From positions 124,001 through 188,000 of the forward strand of contig NZ_BMZB01000003.1 in assembly GCF_014652575.1 (NCBI RefSeq): a stretch of DNA of 64,000 bases. The letters are read 5' to 3'. The DNA comes from Asticcacaulis endophyticus (lineage in GTDB: Bacteria > Pseudomonadota > Alphaproteobacteria > Caulobacterales > Caulobacteraceae). Below the pieces are notes generated by a model that was not told where the DNA came from, did not search any database, and saw nothing but the letters and a program-made list of their open reading frames with translations. Positions 20,004 to 28,461 of this stretch are shown one piece after another (within the stretch, counting starts at the first letter, position 1; every line of letters begins with the position of its first letter). The position numbers and the translations under genes are program-made.

Positions 20004-20125
20004 GTCATTCCAATCGTTTGAGCTATCTTAAAATGGCAAGGCTTAAAATTAAAAGAACTTAATTTAGTTCTGATGCGGGCGGCGGCTATTTTCATGAGTG
20101 ACCCGTTACTCTATCATCGATCGCT

Positions 20126-20926
20126 ATGACCCCGATTGTCGCCCGCCGTGCTGTTCTAAGAACCCTTACCCAGGCTATGCTATGCCTTGGCGTAGGCATG
20201 ATGGCGGGGTGCGAGAAGGCTGATCCGCAAGGGGGGGCTGATGGGCCGTTTCTGGCGACGAATATGGGCTATATCCGTGCCCCTGAAATTCTTAAGGTTA
20301 CGATCGGCGGAAACGGTGTTGTCAAAATCAGCGGTGTCGCCCGCCCGGATGGTCGCGTTCGTCTGACCAGCCGTCAAGGGCAGGCTTTTGGCGTTACTGC
20401 CAATGCGCGTGGAGAGTTTGTGGCCGATTTGCCTAATGACAGCAACGGCAATCTCTATGATGTGTCGATGGAGGAATCCGGTCGGCTGATGAAGGCCGAG
20501 GGGCGGCTGTTTGTACCGACCGGGCAGCCTGAGCGCGCGGTTTTTATGCGCTCCGGATCTCCGAGCCTGCCCTTATCGCCCCATGCGCCGCTTTTGGCCG
20601 TTGTCGATTATGACAGGCTGGGCGGGGTCGCGGTTGCCGGGCGTGCCAAGGCCGGGGCTGTGGTGGCTCTGGGGGTCAACGGGGCAGATGTTGCGCGCGT
20701 TAAGGCCGATGAGGCGGGGCTTTACAGCGCTATATTGCCATTACGGCAGAGCCTGGTGGGGCAGGCCGTTATGCTTACGGCGCAATCGGAAGGTGCCGTT
20801 GATGCCCGTACGGTAGAGTTGCTGGCGGAGCCTGGGGAAATGGATTCTATACAGCCTGCTGAGGCGGCGTGGAAGGTTCACTGGCTCTTGCCGGGGGGCG
20901 GGTCACAAACCACCATGGTTTATTAG
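20126..20926 (+). CDS. Hypothetical lipoprotein with beta-rich domains
   Basis: This is a 266-residue predicted lipoprotein (lipobox MAGC, preceded by a Tat-like RRAVLRT start). The mature part contains two Ig-like repeats: a segment around ILKVTIGGNGVVKISGVARP with DGRVRLTSRQG, and a later one around VVALGVNGADVARVKADEAG. Both have the V.G.....G.V.....G pattern with a following A-x-G-x-F/Y strand. No known domain is recognised. It may be an envelope carbohydrate- or protein-binding factor, which is inference. The tRNA-Asn gene follows 115 bp downstream. Confidence 0.65.
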   Translation: MTPIVARRAVLRTLTQAMLCLGVGMMAGCEKADPQGGADGPFLATNMGYIRAPEILKVTIGGNGVVKISGVARPDGRVRLTSRQGQAFGVTANARGEFVADLPNDSNGNLYDVSMEESGRLMKAEGRLFVPTGQPERAVFMRSGSPSLPLSPHAPLLAVVDYDRLGGVAVAGRAKAGAVVALGVNGADVARVKADEAGLYSAILPLRQSLVGQAVMLTAQSEGAVDARTVELLAEPGEMDSIQPAEAAWKVHWLLPGGGSQTTMVY

Positions 20927-21041
20927 GGCATAAATGTAGAGGCTCCGACGCAAAATTCAATTTCGTGGATAATTTGCAAGTTAGGCCTTGCGCCCTAGCC
21001 TGACAGCTTGCTATAGGGCGCTCCTTCGCTGCTACAAACAT

Positions 21042-21117
21042 TCCCCGGTAGCTCAGTTGGTAGAGCAGTCGACTGTTAATCGACTTGTCACAGGTTCGAG
21101 TCCTGTCCGGGGAGCCA
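21042..21117 (+). tRNA. tRNA-Asn (anticodon GTT)
   Basis: A complete 76-nt cloverleaf is present. The acceptor stem TCCCCGG pairs with CCGGGGA (21107-21113), followed by G and an encoded CCA. The D arm is AGCTCAGTTGGTAGAGC, the anticodon stem GTCGA/TCGAC, with GTT at 21075-21077, and the T arm has GGTTCGAGTCC. The gene ends 21 bp before any obvious hairpin. Confidence 0.97.
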
Positions 21118-21217
21118 GCGCATTCATCCTGAAAATTGTTAGCTGTTATGTTGTGAGTGAATTAAGCGCTCATGCGCGCTCCAGTTTTTATATTAAACTC
21201 AATACCCATAAACGCAT

Positions 21218-21250
21218 AAAAAAAGCCCGAAGAAAACCTTCGGGCCTTAT
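21218..21250 (-). terminator. Rho-independent terminator for the SGNH hydrolase gene
   Basis: An 8-bp GC-rich stem (GCCCGAAG at 21225-21232 with CTTCGGGC at 21238-21245) is flanked by seven A on the plus strand, which become a T run when read on the minus strand. It ends the transcript of the upstream minus-strand gene. Confidence 0.8.
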
Positions 21251-21376
21251 AAAGTTTGGTGATGGTGGGTGTCTTTAAGAAAGCAAAGACAATACTTGTC
21301 TGACTGATTTGAGTTAATGAAATATGAATATCGTATCGGCGTTATAATTTAAATCAACCATTGCCATGAGCGCAGA

Positions 21377-22108
21377 TCATGCCTTGCAGACGCTGGCCAT
21401 TTGCGTAGTCCAGATGCTGTAGGCACCGGGCTGTAAGTGCACACCGTCACGCGTTGGAATAGGCTGTCCCAGTTCAATAAGCTTCGCGCCGGTCTCATTC
21501 GCCAAAGTACGAATACCTGCGTTCAGGCTGTCGATATAGGCCTGATCAAAACGATCTGCGGCCGCGGCGCCGATATTAGGTATAGTTGCAATCGCAATAT
21601 CATAGCCCTTATAACGGGTGATGAGTGTGCGGTAGGCCGCCAGTGTTGGTTCAACCGGCTGTGCCTTAGTAAGGTAAGTCTTGGCGTTATTGGTGCCAAG
21701 GGCAAAAACCAGACGTTCAGGCCGCGAGGATGATGCAATCAAATCATCGGTCCAGCCGGCGGTGTCCTGGATCGTCGCGCCGCTGACGCCTGCGTTAAGC
21801 ACAGGCGTGCCGCAGAGGGTATCAAGTTTCGCAAACTCAGTCAGGCTGTCTCCAAAAATAATGGTTTTGGCTTCCATCTGACCGGCTTGCGATTTTATGG
21901 CGTTAAGCCTTTGTGGGAAATGGGCGATGGGCTGATTTTTCTGAGCGTTTTCCCAGCCATTATCTTTGCCAAGCTTCCATCCTGCAGCGCCGGCCAGCGC
22001 TGTGGCTGATATAAACGCGGGTAGCAGCAACCACGCCAGACGCAGGCGATAGGAAAACGTCTTAACCGAAGTTGTGGGAACTGGAAGGTGGAGTGAGGAC
22101 GTGGGCAT
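21377..22108 (-). CDS. SGNH/GDSL hydrolase family protein, membrane-anchored
   Basis: This protein of about 243 residues has an N-terminal membrane helix (around WLLLPAFISATALAGAA) and an extracytoplasmic SGNH hydrolase domain. Block I is IIFGDSLTEFA with the catalytic Ser. The Gly block is LNAGVSGATIQD, the Asn block ALGTNN, and the catalytic Asp/His pair is in DGVHLQPG. All four hallmark residues are present, so esterase or deacetylase activity is plausible; the substrate is unknown. The ATG at 22108 is chosen; the frame extends upstream only by a TTG. It lies between two tRNA genes. Confidence 0.85.
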   Translation of the reverse strand: MPTSSLHLPVPTTSVKTFSYRLRLAWLLLPAFISATALAGAAGWKLGKDNGWENAQKNQPIAHFPQRLNAIKSQAGQMEAKTIIFGDSLTEFAKLDTLCGTPVLNAGVSGATIQDTAGWTDDLIASSSRPERLVFALGTNNAKTYLTKAQPVEPTLAAYRTLITRYKGYDIAIATIPNIGAAAADRFDQAYIDSLNAGIRTLANETGAKLIELGQPIPTRDGVHLQPGAYSIWTTQMASVCKA

Positions 22109-22281
22109 GGTGACTCGATATAAATGTAAGTTCGGGTGTATCTTTACAAATTGCAATCTATAAGTGCAATTGTAATGTTATGGTATGGCCGCGCAGTGCT
22201 GCGCGTGTCTAAGCAAAACCCCGGCCATAGCAAAATGGCCCTCAGTTCATGAGGGTTGTGATCTATGTCGTTGAGGGAAGT

Positions 22282-22355
22282 TGGAGGCCTGACCCGGAGT
22301 CGAACCGGGCTACACGGATTTGCAATCCGCTGCGTAACCGCTCCGCCATCAGGCC
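22282..22355 (-). tRNA. tRNA-Cys (anticodon GCA)
   Basis: A 74-nt cloverleaf on the minus strand. The acceptor stem GGCCTGA pairs with TCAGGCC, followed by T and an encoded CCA. The anticodon GCA (TGC at 22321-22323 on the plus strand) sits in a loop with stem GGATT/AATCC. A T arm GGTTCGACTCC is present. Confidence 0.97.
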
Positions 22356-22546
22356 ATCCGAGAGCGTCGAGGTCAGTGCAGCTATCAGATCATATGCGTG
22401 GCTGCAATTGATTTTGCGGTGCCGCTATCAGAATTGTTTGGAAAACTCTTATTTTTATGGCTTATTTTGGCGGTTGGGAGAATTGCTGAAATGCTTTTGA
22501 GCGCCTATAAGCAAGGGAATCTCTCCTGCGTTTAAAGGGTCTGAAC

Positions 22547-23176
22547 ATGGATTACGTCGCCGCTCGCAATAATATGGTCGAATCTCAGGTGCGTGTGAAC
22601 GATGTCACCGACATGGCTTTGCAACGGGCTATGCGCCATGTTGAGCGCGAGCGTTTGTGCGCGCAATCTCAGGGCTTTGCCGCCTATGGTGAAGTTGAGG
22701 CTATGATCGCGCCGAACCGTTACCTCATGAAGGCCCGCGATATTTCCAAGCTTATGCACGTTCTGTCGCCCAAGGCCGGTGAAAGCGTTCTGGCGATCGC
22801 CGCACCTTATGCGGGGGCGGTTCTGGCGCATGCTGGCCTTGATGTGATTGTGCAGGAAGAAGATGCGCGCACCCTGGCGGTTGTTGAGCCTTATCTTAAA
22901 ACCCTCGGCGTTAAGACGCAGACTCAAGGCTTTGCAACCCCTGTGGCGGGTGAGTACGACCTGATTATTATCGAAGGCGCTGTTAGCGAAGTGCCTGATG
23001 CCTGGCTTAAGGCGCTTAAGATCGGCGGCCGTCTCGGTGTGGTGGTGCGCACCTCTGCTGTCGGCAAGGCGACTGTCTTTACGAAGCTTGATTCCGGGGT
23101 ATCCGCCGGTGAAGTTTTTGATTCGTCGCCATCTATCCTGTCGGGCTTCGAGAAGACCAAAAGTTTTGTGTTCTGA
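22547..23176 (+). CDS. Protein-L-isoaspartate O-methyltransferase-like protein
   Basis: This 209-residue protein resembles Pcm, with MDYVAARNNMVESQVRVNDV at the N-terminus, a GYVAPNRYL-like region, EDARTLAVVEPYLKTLGV and DLIIIEGAVSEVPDAWLKAL. The SAM-binding motif I reads VLAIAAPYAGAVLA in place of the glycine-rich GxGxG of functional Pcm, so methyltransferase activity is doubtful. In alphaproteobacteria this degenerate paralogue typically sits just upstream of a tolC homologue, as here. The shared context hints at an envelope-related role, which is inference. Confidence 0.8.
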   Translation: MDYVAARNNMVESQVRVNDVTDMALQRAMRHVERERLCAQSQGFAAYGEVEAMIAPNRYLMKARDISKLMHVLSPKAGESVLAIAAPYAGAVLAHAGLDVIVQEEDARTLAVVEPYLKTLGVKTQTQGFATPVAGEYDLIIIEGAVSEVPDAWLKALKIGGRLGVVVRTSAVGKATVFTKLDSGVSAGEVFDSSPSILSGFEKTKSFVF

Positions 23177-23336
23177 GTTTACCTGCGACATTTCCACGCA
23201 TATGGCAAATGTGAAAAAAGCTTAATTCGCCAAATACCGTAACTTGTGCCAGAGATGACCCCAAGGGTTCTTCGCGCCCAACGGCGCAGGGGCATGACGC
23301 ACAGGGGCGTCATTAATCTTTTTAGGGAAGTTATTT

Positions 23337-24755
23337 ATGTCGGGTGCGAAGTCTGTTCGGTTACGTGTCGGTTTAAGCGTTCTGGCGCTATTGGCTGGGG
23401 GCAGTTGGGCCGGACTGGCCTCCGCCGAGACGCTGACGGATGCCATAGCCATGGCCTATGCCAGCAACCCGACCATACAAAGACAACGTGCCCTTCAACG
23501 GGCGCAGGATGAAACCTATGTGCAGGCCCGCTCCAGCCTGGGGCCCTCGCTGAATGCAGGTGCGGATGTCGGTTACAATGATCTGCCGGATCTGTCTGGC
23601 AACCGCTCATCCACCTCTCTGACCCTATCCGCCAGCCAACCGATTTTTGCTTCGGGCGCATTGGTATCGACACTGGATGCCGCCAAGGCTGATGTTTTGG
23701 CCGGCCAAGAAGGCCTGCGGTCGGTCGAGCAATCGGTTCTGTTGAATGTGATTTCGGTCTATACCGCCGTGCGCCGCGATCAGGAAGCCCTGCGCATCCG
23801 TCAGGAAAATTATGAGGTTTTGAAGCGCCAACTGGACGAGGCCAATGCGCGCTTCTCGGTCGGCGACAACACCCGCACGGATGTGGCGCAATCCGAAGCG
23901 CGTCTTGCGGCCTCGCAGGCGTCTCTGGCGCAAGCCAAGGCGCAACTGGACACCAGCCGCGCGTCATATATCGCCATCGTTGGTCAGGCCCCGACCAATC
24001 TGGAGCCGGAGACAGCGCTGCCCAACGTACCTACCGATTTTGATTTGGCGCTGAATGCGGCTGAAAAATATAACCCTGATCTGAACTCGGCCTTGTTTGC
24101 CGAAGCTGCCGCGCGGGCTCGTGTCAAGGCGGCGCGGTCAAATCTGGGGCCAACGGTTGGATTATCTGCCAGTTACGGCGCGTTTGCACCGACCAATGAT
24201 TTCAATAATCTCGATAACCGCGATGCGGCTTCTGCGACCTTGCGCCTGTCGATCCCATTGTTTTCAGCCGGGTTTAACACCTCACGCATTCGCCAGGCCG
24301 CAGAAGGTCACATGGCCCAAAAAATGACGGTCGAAGAAAGCCGCCGCGGCGTCATTCAGGATACGTCATCATCGTGGGCGCAAATGGTGGCGGCCAAGTC
24401 GGCAACGGCAGCCAATCAGGAGCAGGTGCGCGCCACCCGCCTTGCGGCTGAAGGTGTCAAGATGGAGTTTCAGGTGGGGCTTCGCACCAATATCGAAGTG
24501 CTGAATGCCGAGCAGGAATATCGGTCGGCACAGTTGGCGCTGATCAATGCCCAGCGCGACGAATATGTGGCCTCATCCCAGCTTTTGGCGGTTATGGGCA
24601 GCCTGAATGCGCGTGAACTGGTGCCCCAGGTTGAGGTTTATGACCCCGCTAAGAACTTTGATCGCGTCAAGAATAAAGGCATGACAATTGAGCCGGTGAT
24701 TCGCGCAATTGACGGTCTTGGCGCGGGCGTTACGGATGGTATGACTGAAAAGTAG
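23337..24755 (+). CDS. tolC: TolC family outer membrane channel protein
   Basis: This 472-residue protein has a signal peptide (ending LASAE) and two repeats of the outer-membrane efflux protein domain. Each has long helices, such as IRQENYEVLKRQLDEANAR and QEQVRATRLAAEGVKMEF, and strands such as SLTLSASQPIFASGALVST and TLRLSIPLFSAGFNTSR. These form the trimeric barrel and periplasmic tunnel for type I secretion and efflux pumps. The TolC-like proteins of Caulobacter that serve S-layer export (RsaF) belong to this group, but the partner here is not visible. An AGGGAAG site precedes the ATG. Confidence 0.92.
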   Translation: MSGAKSVRLRVGLSVLALLAGGSWAGLASAETLTDAIAMAYASNPTIQRQRALQRAQDETYVQARSSLGPSLNAGADVGYNDLPDLSGNRSSTSLTLSASQPIFASGALVSTLDAAKADVLAGQEGLRSVEQSVLLNVISVYTAVRRDQEALRIRQENYEVLKRQLDEANARFSVGDNTRTDVAQSEARLAASQASLAQAKAQLDTSRASYIAIVGQAPTNLEPETALPNVPTDFDLALNAAEKYNPDLNSALFAEAAARARVKAARSNLGPTVGLSASYGAFAPTNDFNNLDNRDAASATLRLSIPLFSAGFNTSRIRQAAEGHMAQKMTVEESRRGVIQDTSSSWAQMVAAKSATAANQEQVRATRLAAEGVKMEFQVGLRTNIEVLNAEQEYRSAQLALINAQRDEYVASSQLLAVMGSLNARELVPQVEVYDPAKNFDRVKNKGMTIEPVIRAIDGLGAGVTDGMTEK

Positions 24756-24913
24756 TCATTTTCGCCATTGCAAAACAGGCTGATTTTTCAATGAGTAACA
24801 GGAAAATTAGCCCGTTTCGCGAATTAATGGGCGGCTTATAAGCTTAAGAGTTGCCAAAATCCCTTAAGCCGTGTCTTTATAGCACAGTTTTCCGATTCAA
24901 CGGCGATATTACC

Positions 24914-25480
24914 ATGTCAGACCAATCCGCACACGAGCCGACTATGGAGGAAATTCTTGCCTCCATTCGCCGCATCATCTCCGAAGATGATGCGCCTGAA
25001 GAGGCGGCTGAGGCACCGGCCGAAGTGGCGGTTGCTGAACCGGAACCTGCGCCTGAACCGGAGCCGGAACCGATGGCAGCGTTTGAAGAAGACGAGCCTG
25101 AAGATGACGTTCTGGAACTGACCGAGCCTTATGTGGCCGCACCGGTGGCGTCGATTGGTGATCTGGATGCCTATGAACCGGTGGCGGCCGTGGCGCCCCC
25201 TGCGCCTAAGCCTGAACCCAAGCCGGTTTATTCGGCACCGGAACCTGATTTTGGCGCGTCGCGTCTGGTCAGCGACCGGACGGAGAGCACGGCGGCGAAT
25301 GCCTTTGGTGCCCTGACCAATGCCTTGCTGGTGCCGAAAGACGGTCGCACCTTAGAGGACGTCCTTAAAGAACTGATGCGGCCTATGCTTCAGGACTGGC
25401 TGGATAAAAATCTGGCCACTATTGTTGAAGAACAAGTCCGCCTTGAAGTCGAGCGTATCGCACGCCAAGCTAGGCGTTAG
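24914..25480 (+). CDS. popZ: Polar organizing protein PopZ
   Basis: PopZ self-assembles into a polar network that anchors ParB-bound centromeres and recruits pole-specific regulators in Caulobacter-like cells. The 188-residue protein has the N-terminal helix EPTMEEILASIRRIISEDD, which binds client proteins. A long acidic proline-rich linker follows (many PE and EP pairs, from about residue 28 to 120). The conserved C-terminal helices are LVSDRTESTAANAFGALTNA and LEDVLKELMRPMLQDWLDKN, needed for oligomerisation. The ATG at 24914 is preferred over an upstream in-frame start. The order popZ-valS matches C. crescentus. Confidence 0.92.
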   Translation: MSDQSAHEPTMEEILASIRRIISEDDAPEEAAEAPAEVAVAEPEPAPEPEPEPMAAFEEDEPEDDVLELTEPYVAAPVASIGDLDAYEPVAAVAPPAPKPEPKPVYSAPEPDFGASRLVSDRTESTAANAFGALTNALLVPKDGRTLEDVLKELMRPMLQDWLDKNLATIVEEQVRLEVERIARQARR

Positions 25481-25574
25481 ATTTTTTTTAACGCGCATTT
25501 TATCCGAAAACCGCTTCACACTTTTCGGCATGCGCTCTAAGCCCTTCCGCTTCACCACAAATGGTTATAGAGAG

Positions 25575-25608
25575 AACGGCGTCCATTGCGGGCGCCGTTT
25601 TTGTTTTC
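25575..25608 (+). terminator. Rho-independent terminator between popZ and valS
   Basis: A 10-bp stem (AACGGCGTCC at 25575-25584 with GGGCGCCGTT at 25590-25599, one G-T wobble) is followed by a T-rich stretch. Only 31 bases separate its T run from the valS ATG, so it could also act as an attenuator in the valS leader. Confidence 0.8.
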
Positions 25609-25638
25609 CCTTCCTGTTTTTATTGTCAAAGCCTGAGC

Positions 25639-28461
25639 ATGTTAGAAAAGACTTTCGATCCGAAATCCGTTGAACCGCGCCTTTATGAGATGTGGGAAAC
25701 GTCCGGTGCCTTTAAGCCGACTGACAAAGAAGGGGCTGAGAGCTTTTCGATTGTGATACCGCCGCCCAATGTGACGGGATCGCTGCACATCGGCCATGCG
25801 CTGAATAATACGCTTCAGGACGTGCTGATCCGCTTTGAGCGGATGCGCGGGAAGGCAGCTTTGTGGCTGCCGGGGACGGATCACGCCGGTATTGCCACTC
25901 AGATGGTGGTTGAGCGTCAACTGGCGGCTGCGGGGCAGCAATCGCGCCGGGATATGGGCCGTGAGGCCTTTGTGCAAAAGGTATGGGACTGGAAAGCCGA
26001 ATCGGGCGGGACGATTGTCGGTCAGTTGCGTCGTCTGGGCGCATCCTGCGATTGGTCGCGGGAGCGCTTTACGCTCGATGAGGGCCTCTCCGCCGCGGTG
26101 CGCAAGGTGTTTGTGCAATTGCATAAAGAGGGCCTGATTTACCGCGATAAACGCCTGGTCAACTGGGACCCGTATTTTCAGACGGCGATTTCAGACCTTG
26201 AGGTCGAACAAAAGGAAGTCGATGGGGCCTATTATCACTTCGCCTATCCGCTGGCCGATGGCTTGACGTATCAGCATCCGGTCAAGGATGAAGAGGGCAA
26301 TGAGACCTTTGAGACGCGCGACTATATCGTTGTGGCGACCACCCGCCCTGAAACCATGCTGGGTGATACGGCGGTGGCCGTGCATCCGGATGATGAGCGC
26401 TATAAGGGCTTAGTCGGCAAAGAGGTCGTTCTACCGATCGTTGGTCGGCGTATCCCGATTGTGGCCGACGAATACGCTGATCCGGCCAAGGGTTCCGGTG
26501 CTGTTAAGATCACGCCCGCCCATGATTTTAACGACTTTCAGGTCGGCAAGCGCCACAACCTTCAGTCTTTAAGCATTTTAGATGGTGAAGCTCGGATTGT
26601 TCCAAGCTACTTTAATGCGCCTGAGTATAAAGATATCCCTGATAATCTGCGAGGTTTAGATCGTTTCGCGGCGCGTAAAGCTATCATCGCTGAGATGGAA
26701 AATCTGGGGCTACTGAAAGAGATCGAAAAGACCCGTCATATGGTGCCGCATGGTGACCGTTCCGGAGTAGTGATTGAGCCTTATCTGACCGATCAGTGGT
26801 ACGTCAATGCCGGTGAATTGGCTAAAGACGCGCTTGCGGCTGTCGAAGATGGTCGCACGGTTTTTGAGCCTAAGAACTGGGAGAAGACCTATTTTGAGTG
26901 GCTGAAAAACATTGAGCCGTGGTGTGTCTCGCGTCAGCTTTGGTGGGGGCACCGTATTCCTGCGTGGTTCGGCCCGCCTCTTGAAGCTGATAATCCGGAC
27001 AGATTTGCAGGCAAAATATTTGTAGGCGAGGATCAAGACGAGATTTTAAAACAAGCAAAAGACTACTATGGAAATATTCCAATTTCTTTTGGCAATACAT
27101 TTACTGCATTCAGGCAAAATGGAGTGATTACGGCTGTTGAGCTTCGTCAGGACGAAGATGTTCTCGACACTTGGTTCTCGTCAGCACTGTGGCCATTTTC
27201 GACGATGGGGTGGCCTGAGCAGACCAAAGACCTGGAGCGCTTTTATCCGACCCATACCCTGATTACCGGCTTTGATATCATCTTCTTCTGGGTCGCCCGG
27301 ATGATGATGATGGGCTTGCATTTTACCGGGAAGGCCCCGTTTGAGCGGGTCTTTATCAATGCGCTGGTCCGCGATGACAAGGGTCAGAAAATGTCCAAGT
27401 CCAAGGGCAATGTTATGGACCCGCTGGTGCTGATTGATGAATTCGGCGCCGATGCCTTGCGTTTCACCATGACCGCCATGTCAGGGCAGGGGCGTGATAT
27501 TAAGCTGGCCAAACAGCGCATCGAAGGCTACCGTAACTTTGGCACCAAGCTATGGAATGCCGCGCGCTTCGCTCAGATGAACGAATGCGCCCATGTCGAA
27601 GATTTTGATCCGGCGAACGTAAAATTGACTCTTAGCCGCTGGATACGCGGTGAGGTTCAAAAGACGGTGCAGGCGGTGACCACAGCATTAGAGGCCTGCG
27701 CGTTTGATGATGCAGCATCGGCGCTCTATAAATTTGTCTGGAACGTGGTCTGCGATTGGTATCTGGAACTGGCGAAACCGATCCTGAACGGCGATGATGA
27801 GGCCGCTAAGGCCGAAATCCGCGCCACGACGGCATGGGTTCTGGATCAGTGCCTGATCCTGCTGCATCCGGTCATGCCGTTCATCACCGAAGAACTGTGG
27901 GATAAGACCGCTAACGGCGCACGTCCGAACCACCTGATTGTTCAGACATGGCCTGAGTTTAAGGGCGACTGGATTGATGCGTCGGCTGATGACGAAATTA
28001 ACTGGCTGATCGACCTGATTTCCGAGGTTCGCTCCATCCGTTCGGAAATGAATGTGCCCGGATCGGCCCGCGCGCCATTAAGCTTAACCGGCGCATCCAG
28101 CGTAACCAAGGCTCGCCTTGAAACCCACCGTGATTTGATACTGTTCTTAGGGCGGTTGTCGGAGGTTTCGGTGTCGGAAACGGCTCAGGCGGGGTCTGTA
28201 CCGTTCGTCAGCGCCGAAGCCACCGCCCATCTGGCGATTGCCGAGTTCATCGATCTCAAGGCCGAGGAAGCGCGCCTGTTGAAAGACATTGCCGCCTTTG
28301 ACAAGTCGATCGACGGCACGCGCCGTAAACTTGATAATCCCGAATTTGTCAAAAAAGCCCCGGAAGAGGTGATCGAAGAAAACCGCGAACGCTTAGCCGA
28401 GGCCGAAGGTGGTAAAGCCAAGCTGGCGGCCGCCCTAGAGCGGCTCAAGGCCGCCCTGTAA
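25639..28461 (+). CDS. valS: Valyl-tRNA synthetase
   Basis: ValS charges tRNA-Val and edits mischarged threonine. The 941-residue class I enzyme has PPPNVTGSLHIGHALN (HIGH motif), the CP1 editing domain with TTRPETMLGDTAVAVHPDD and GSGAVKITPAHDFND, KMSKSKGNVMDP (KMSKS loop) and a C-terminal coiled coil (ALKAAEEARLLKD-like, ending LAEAEGGKAKLAAALERLKAAL). The ATG at 25639 is chosen because MLEKTFDP is the usual start; the frame continues 26 codons upstream through the terminator hairpin. The 3' end overlaps the convergent GT87-like gene by 27 bp. Confidence 0.97.
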   Translation: MLEKTFDPKSVEPRLYEMWETSGAFKPTDKEGAESFSIVIPPPNVTGSLHIGHALNNTLQDVLIRFERMRGKAALWLPGTDHAGIATQMVVERQLAAAGQQSRRDMGREAFVQKVWDWKAESGGTIVGQLRRLGASCDWSRERFTLDEGLSAAVRKVFVQLHKEGLIYRDKRLVNWDPYFQTAISDLEVEQKEVDGAYYHFAYPLADGLTYQHPVKDEEGNETFETRDYIVVATTRPETMLGDTAVAVHPDDERYKGLVGKEVVLPIVGRRIPIVADEYADPAKGSGAVKITPAHDFNDFQVGKRHNLQSLSILDGEARIVPSYFNAPEYKDIPDNLRGLDRFAARKAIIAEMENLGLLKEIEKTRHMVPHGDRSGVVIEPYLTDQWYVNAGELAKDALAAVEDGRTVFEPKNWEKTYFEWLKNIEPWCVSRQLWWGHRIPAWFGPPLEADNPDRFAGKIFVGEDQDEILKQAKDYYGNIPISFGNTFTAFRQNGVITAVELRQDEDVLDTWFSSALWPFSTMGWPEQTKDLERFYPTHTLITGFDIIFFWVARMMMMGLHFTGKAPFERVFINALVRDDKGQKMSKSKGNVMDPLVLIDEFGADALRFTMTAMSGQGRDIKLAKQRIEGYRNFGTKLWNAARFAQMNECAHVEDFDPANVKLTLSRWIRGEVQKTVQAVTTALEACAFDDAASALYKFVWNVVCDWYLELAKPILNGDDEAAKAEIRATTAWVLDQCLILLHPVMPFITEELWDKTANGARPNHLIVQTWPEFKGDWIDASADDEINWLIDLISEVRSIRSEMNVPGSARAPLSLTGASSVTKARLETHRDLILFLGRLSEVSVSETAQAGSVPFVSAEATAHLAIAEFIDLKAEEARLLKDIAAFDKSIDGTRRKLDNPEFVKKAPEEVIEENRERLAEAEGGKAKLAAALERLKAAL

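Noticed and set aside
22249-22500. Short plus-strand open frame near 22.3 kb
   Set aside because: It runs through the tRNA-Cys gene, which explains the sequence better.
22532-23197. Long open frame opposite the Pcm-like gene
   Set aside because: It is the complement of a clear coding sequence, has no family resemblance, and its composition follows the opposite gene.
23294-23313. ATGACGC/GCGTCAT hairpin before tolC
   Set aside because: Short stem, with the following T stretch interrupted and overlapping the ribosome site region; not convincing as a terminator.
23335-23967. 210-codon open frame opposite tolC
   Set aside because: Pro/His/Arg-rich antisense shadow of a recognised gene, without ribosome site or family match.
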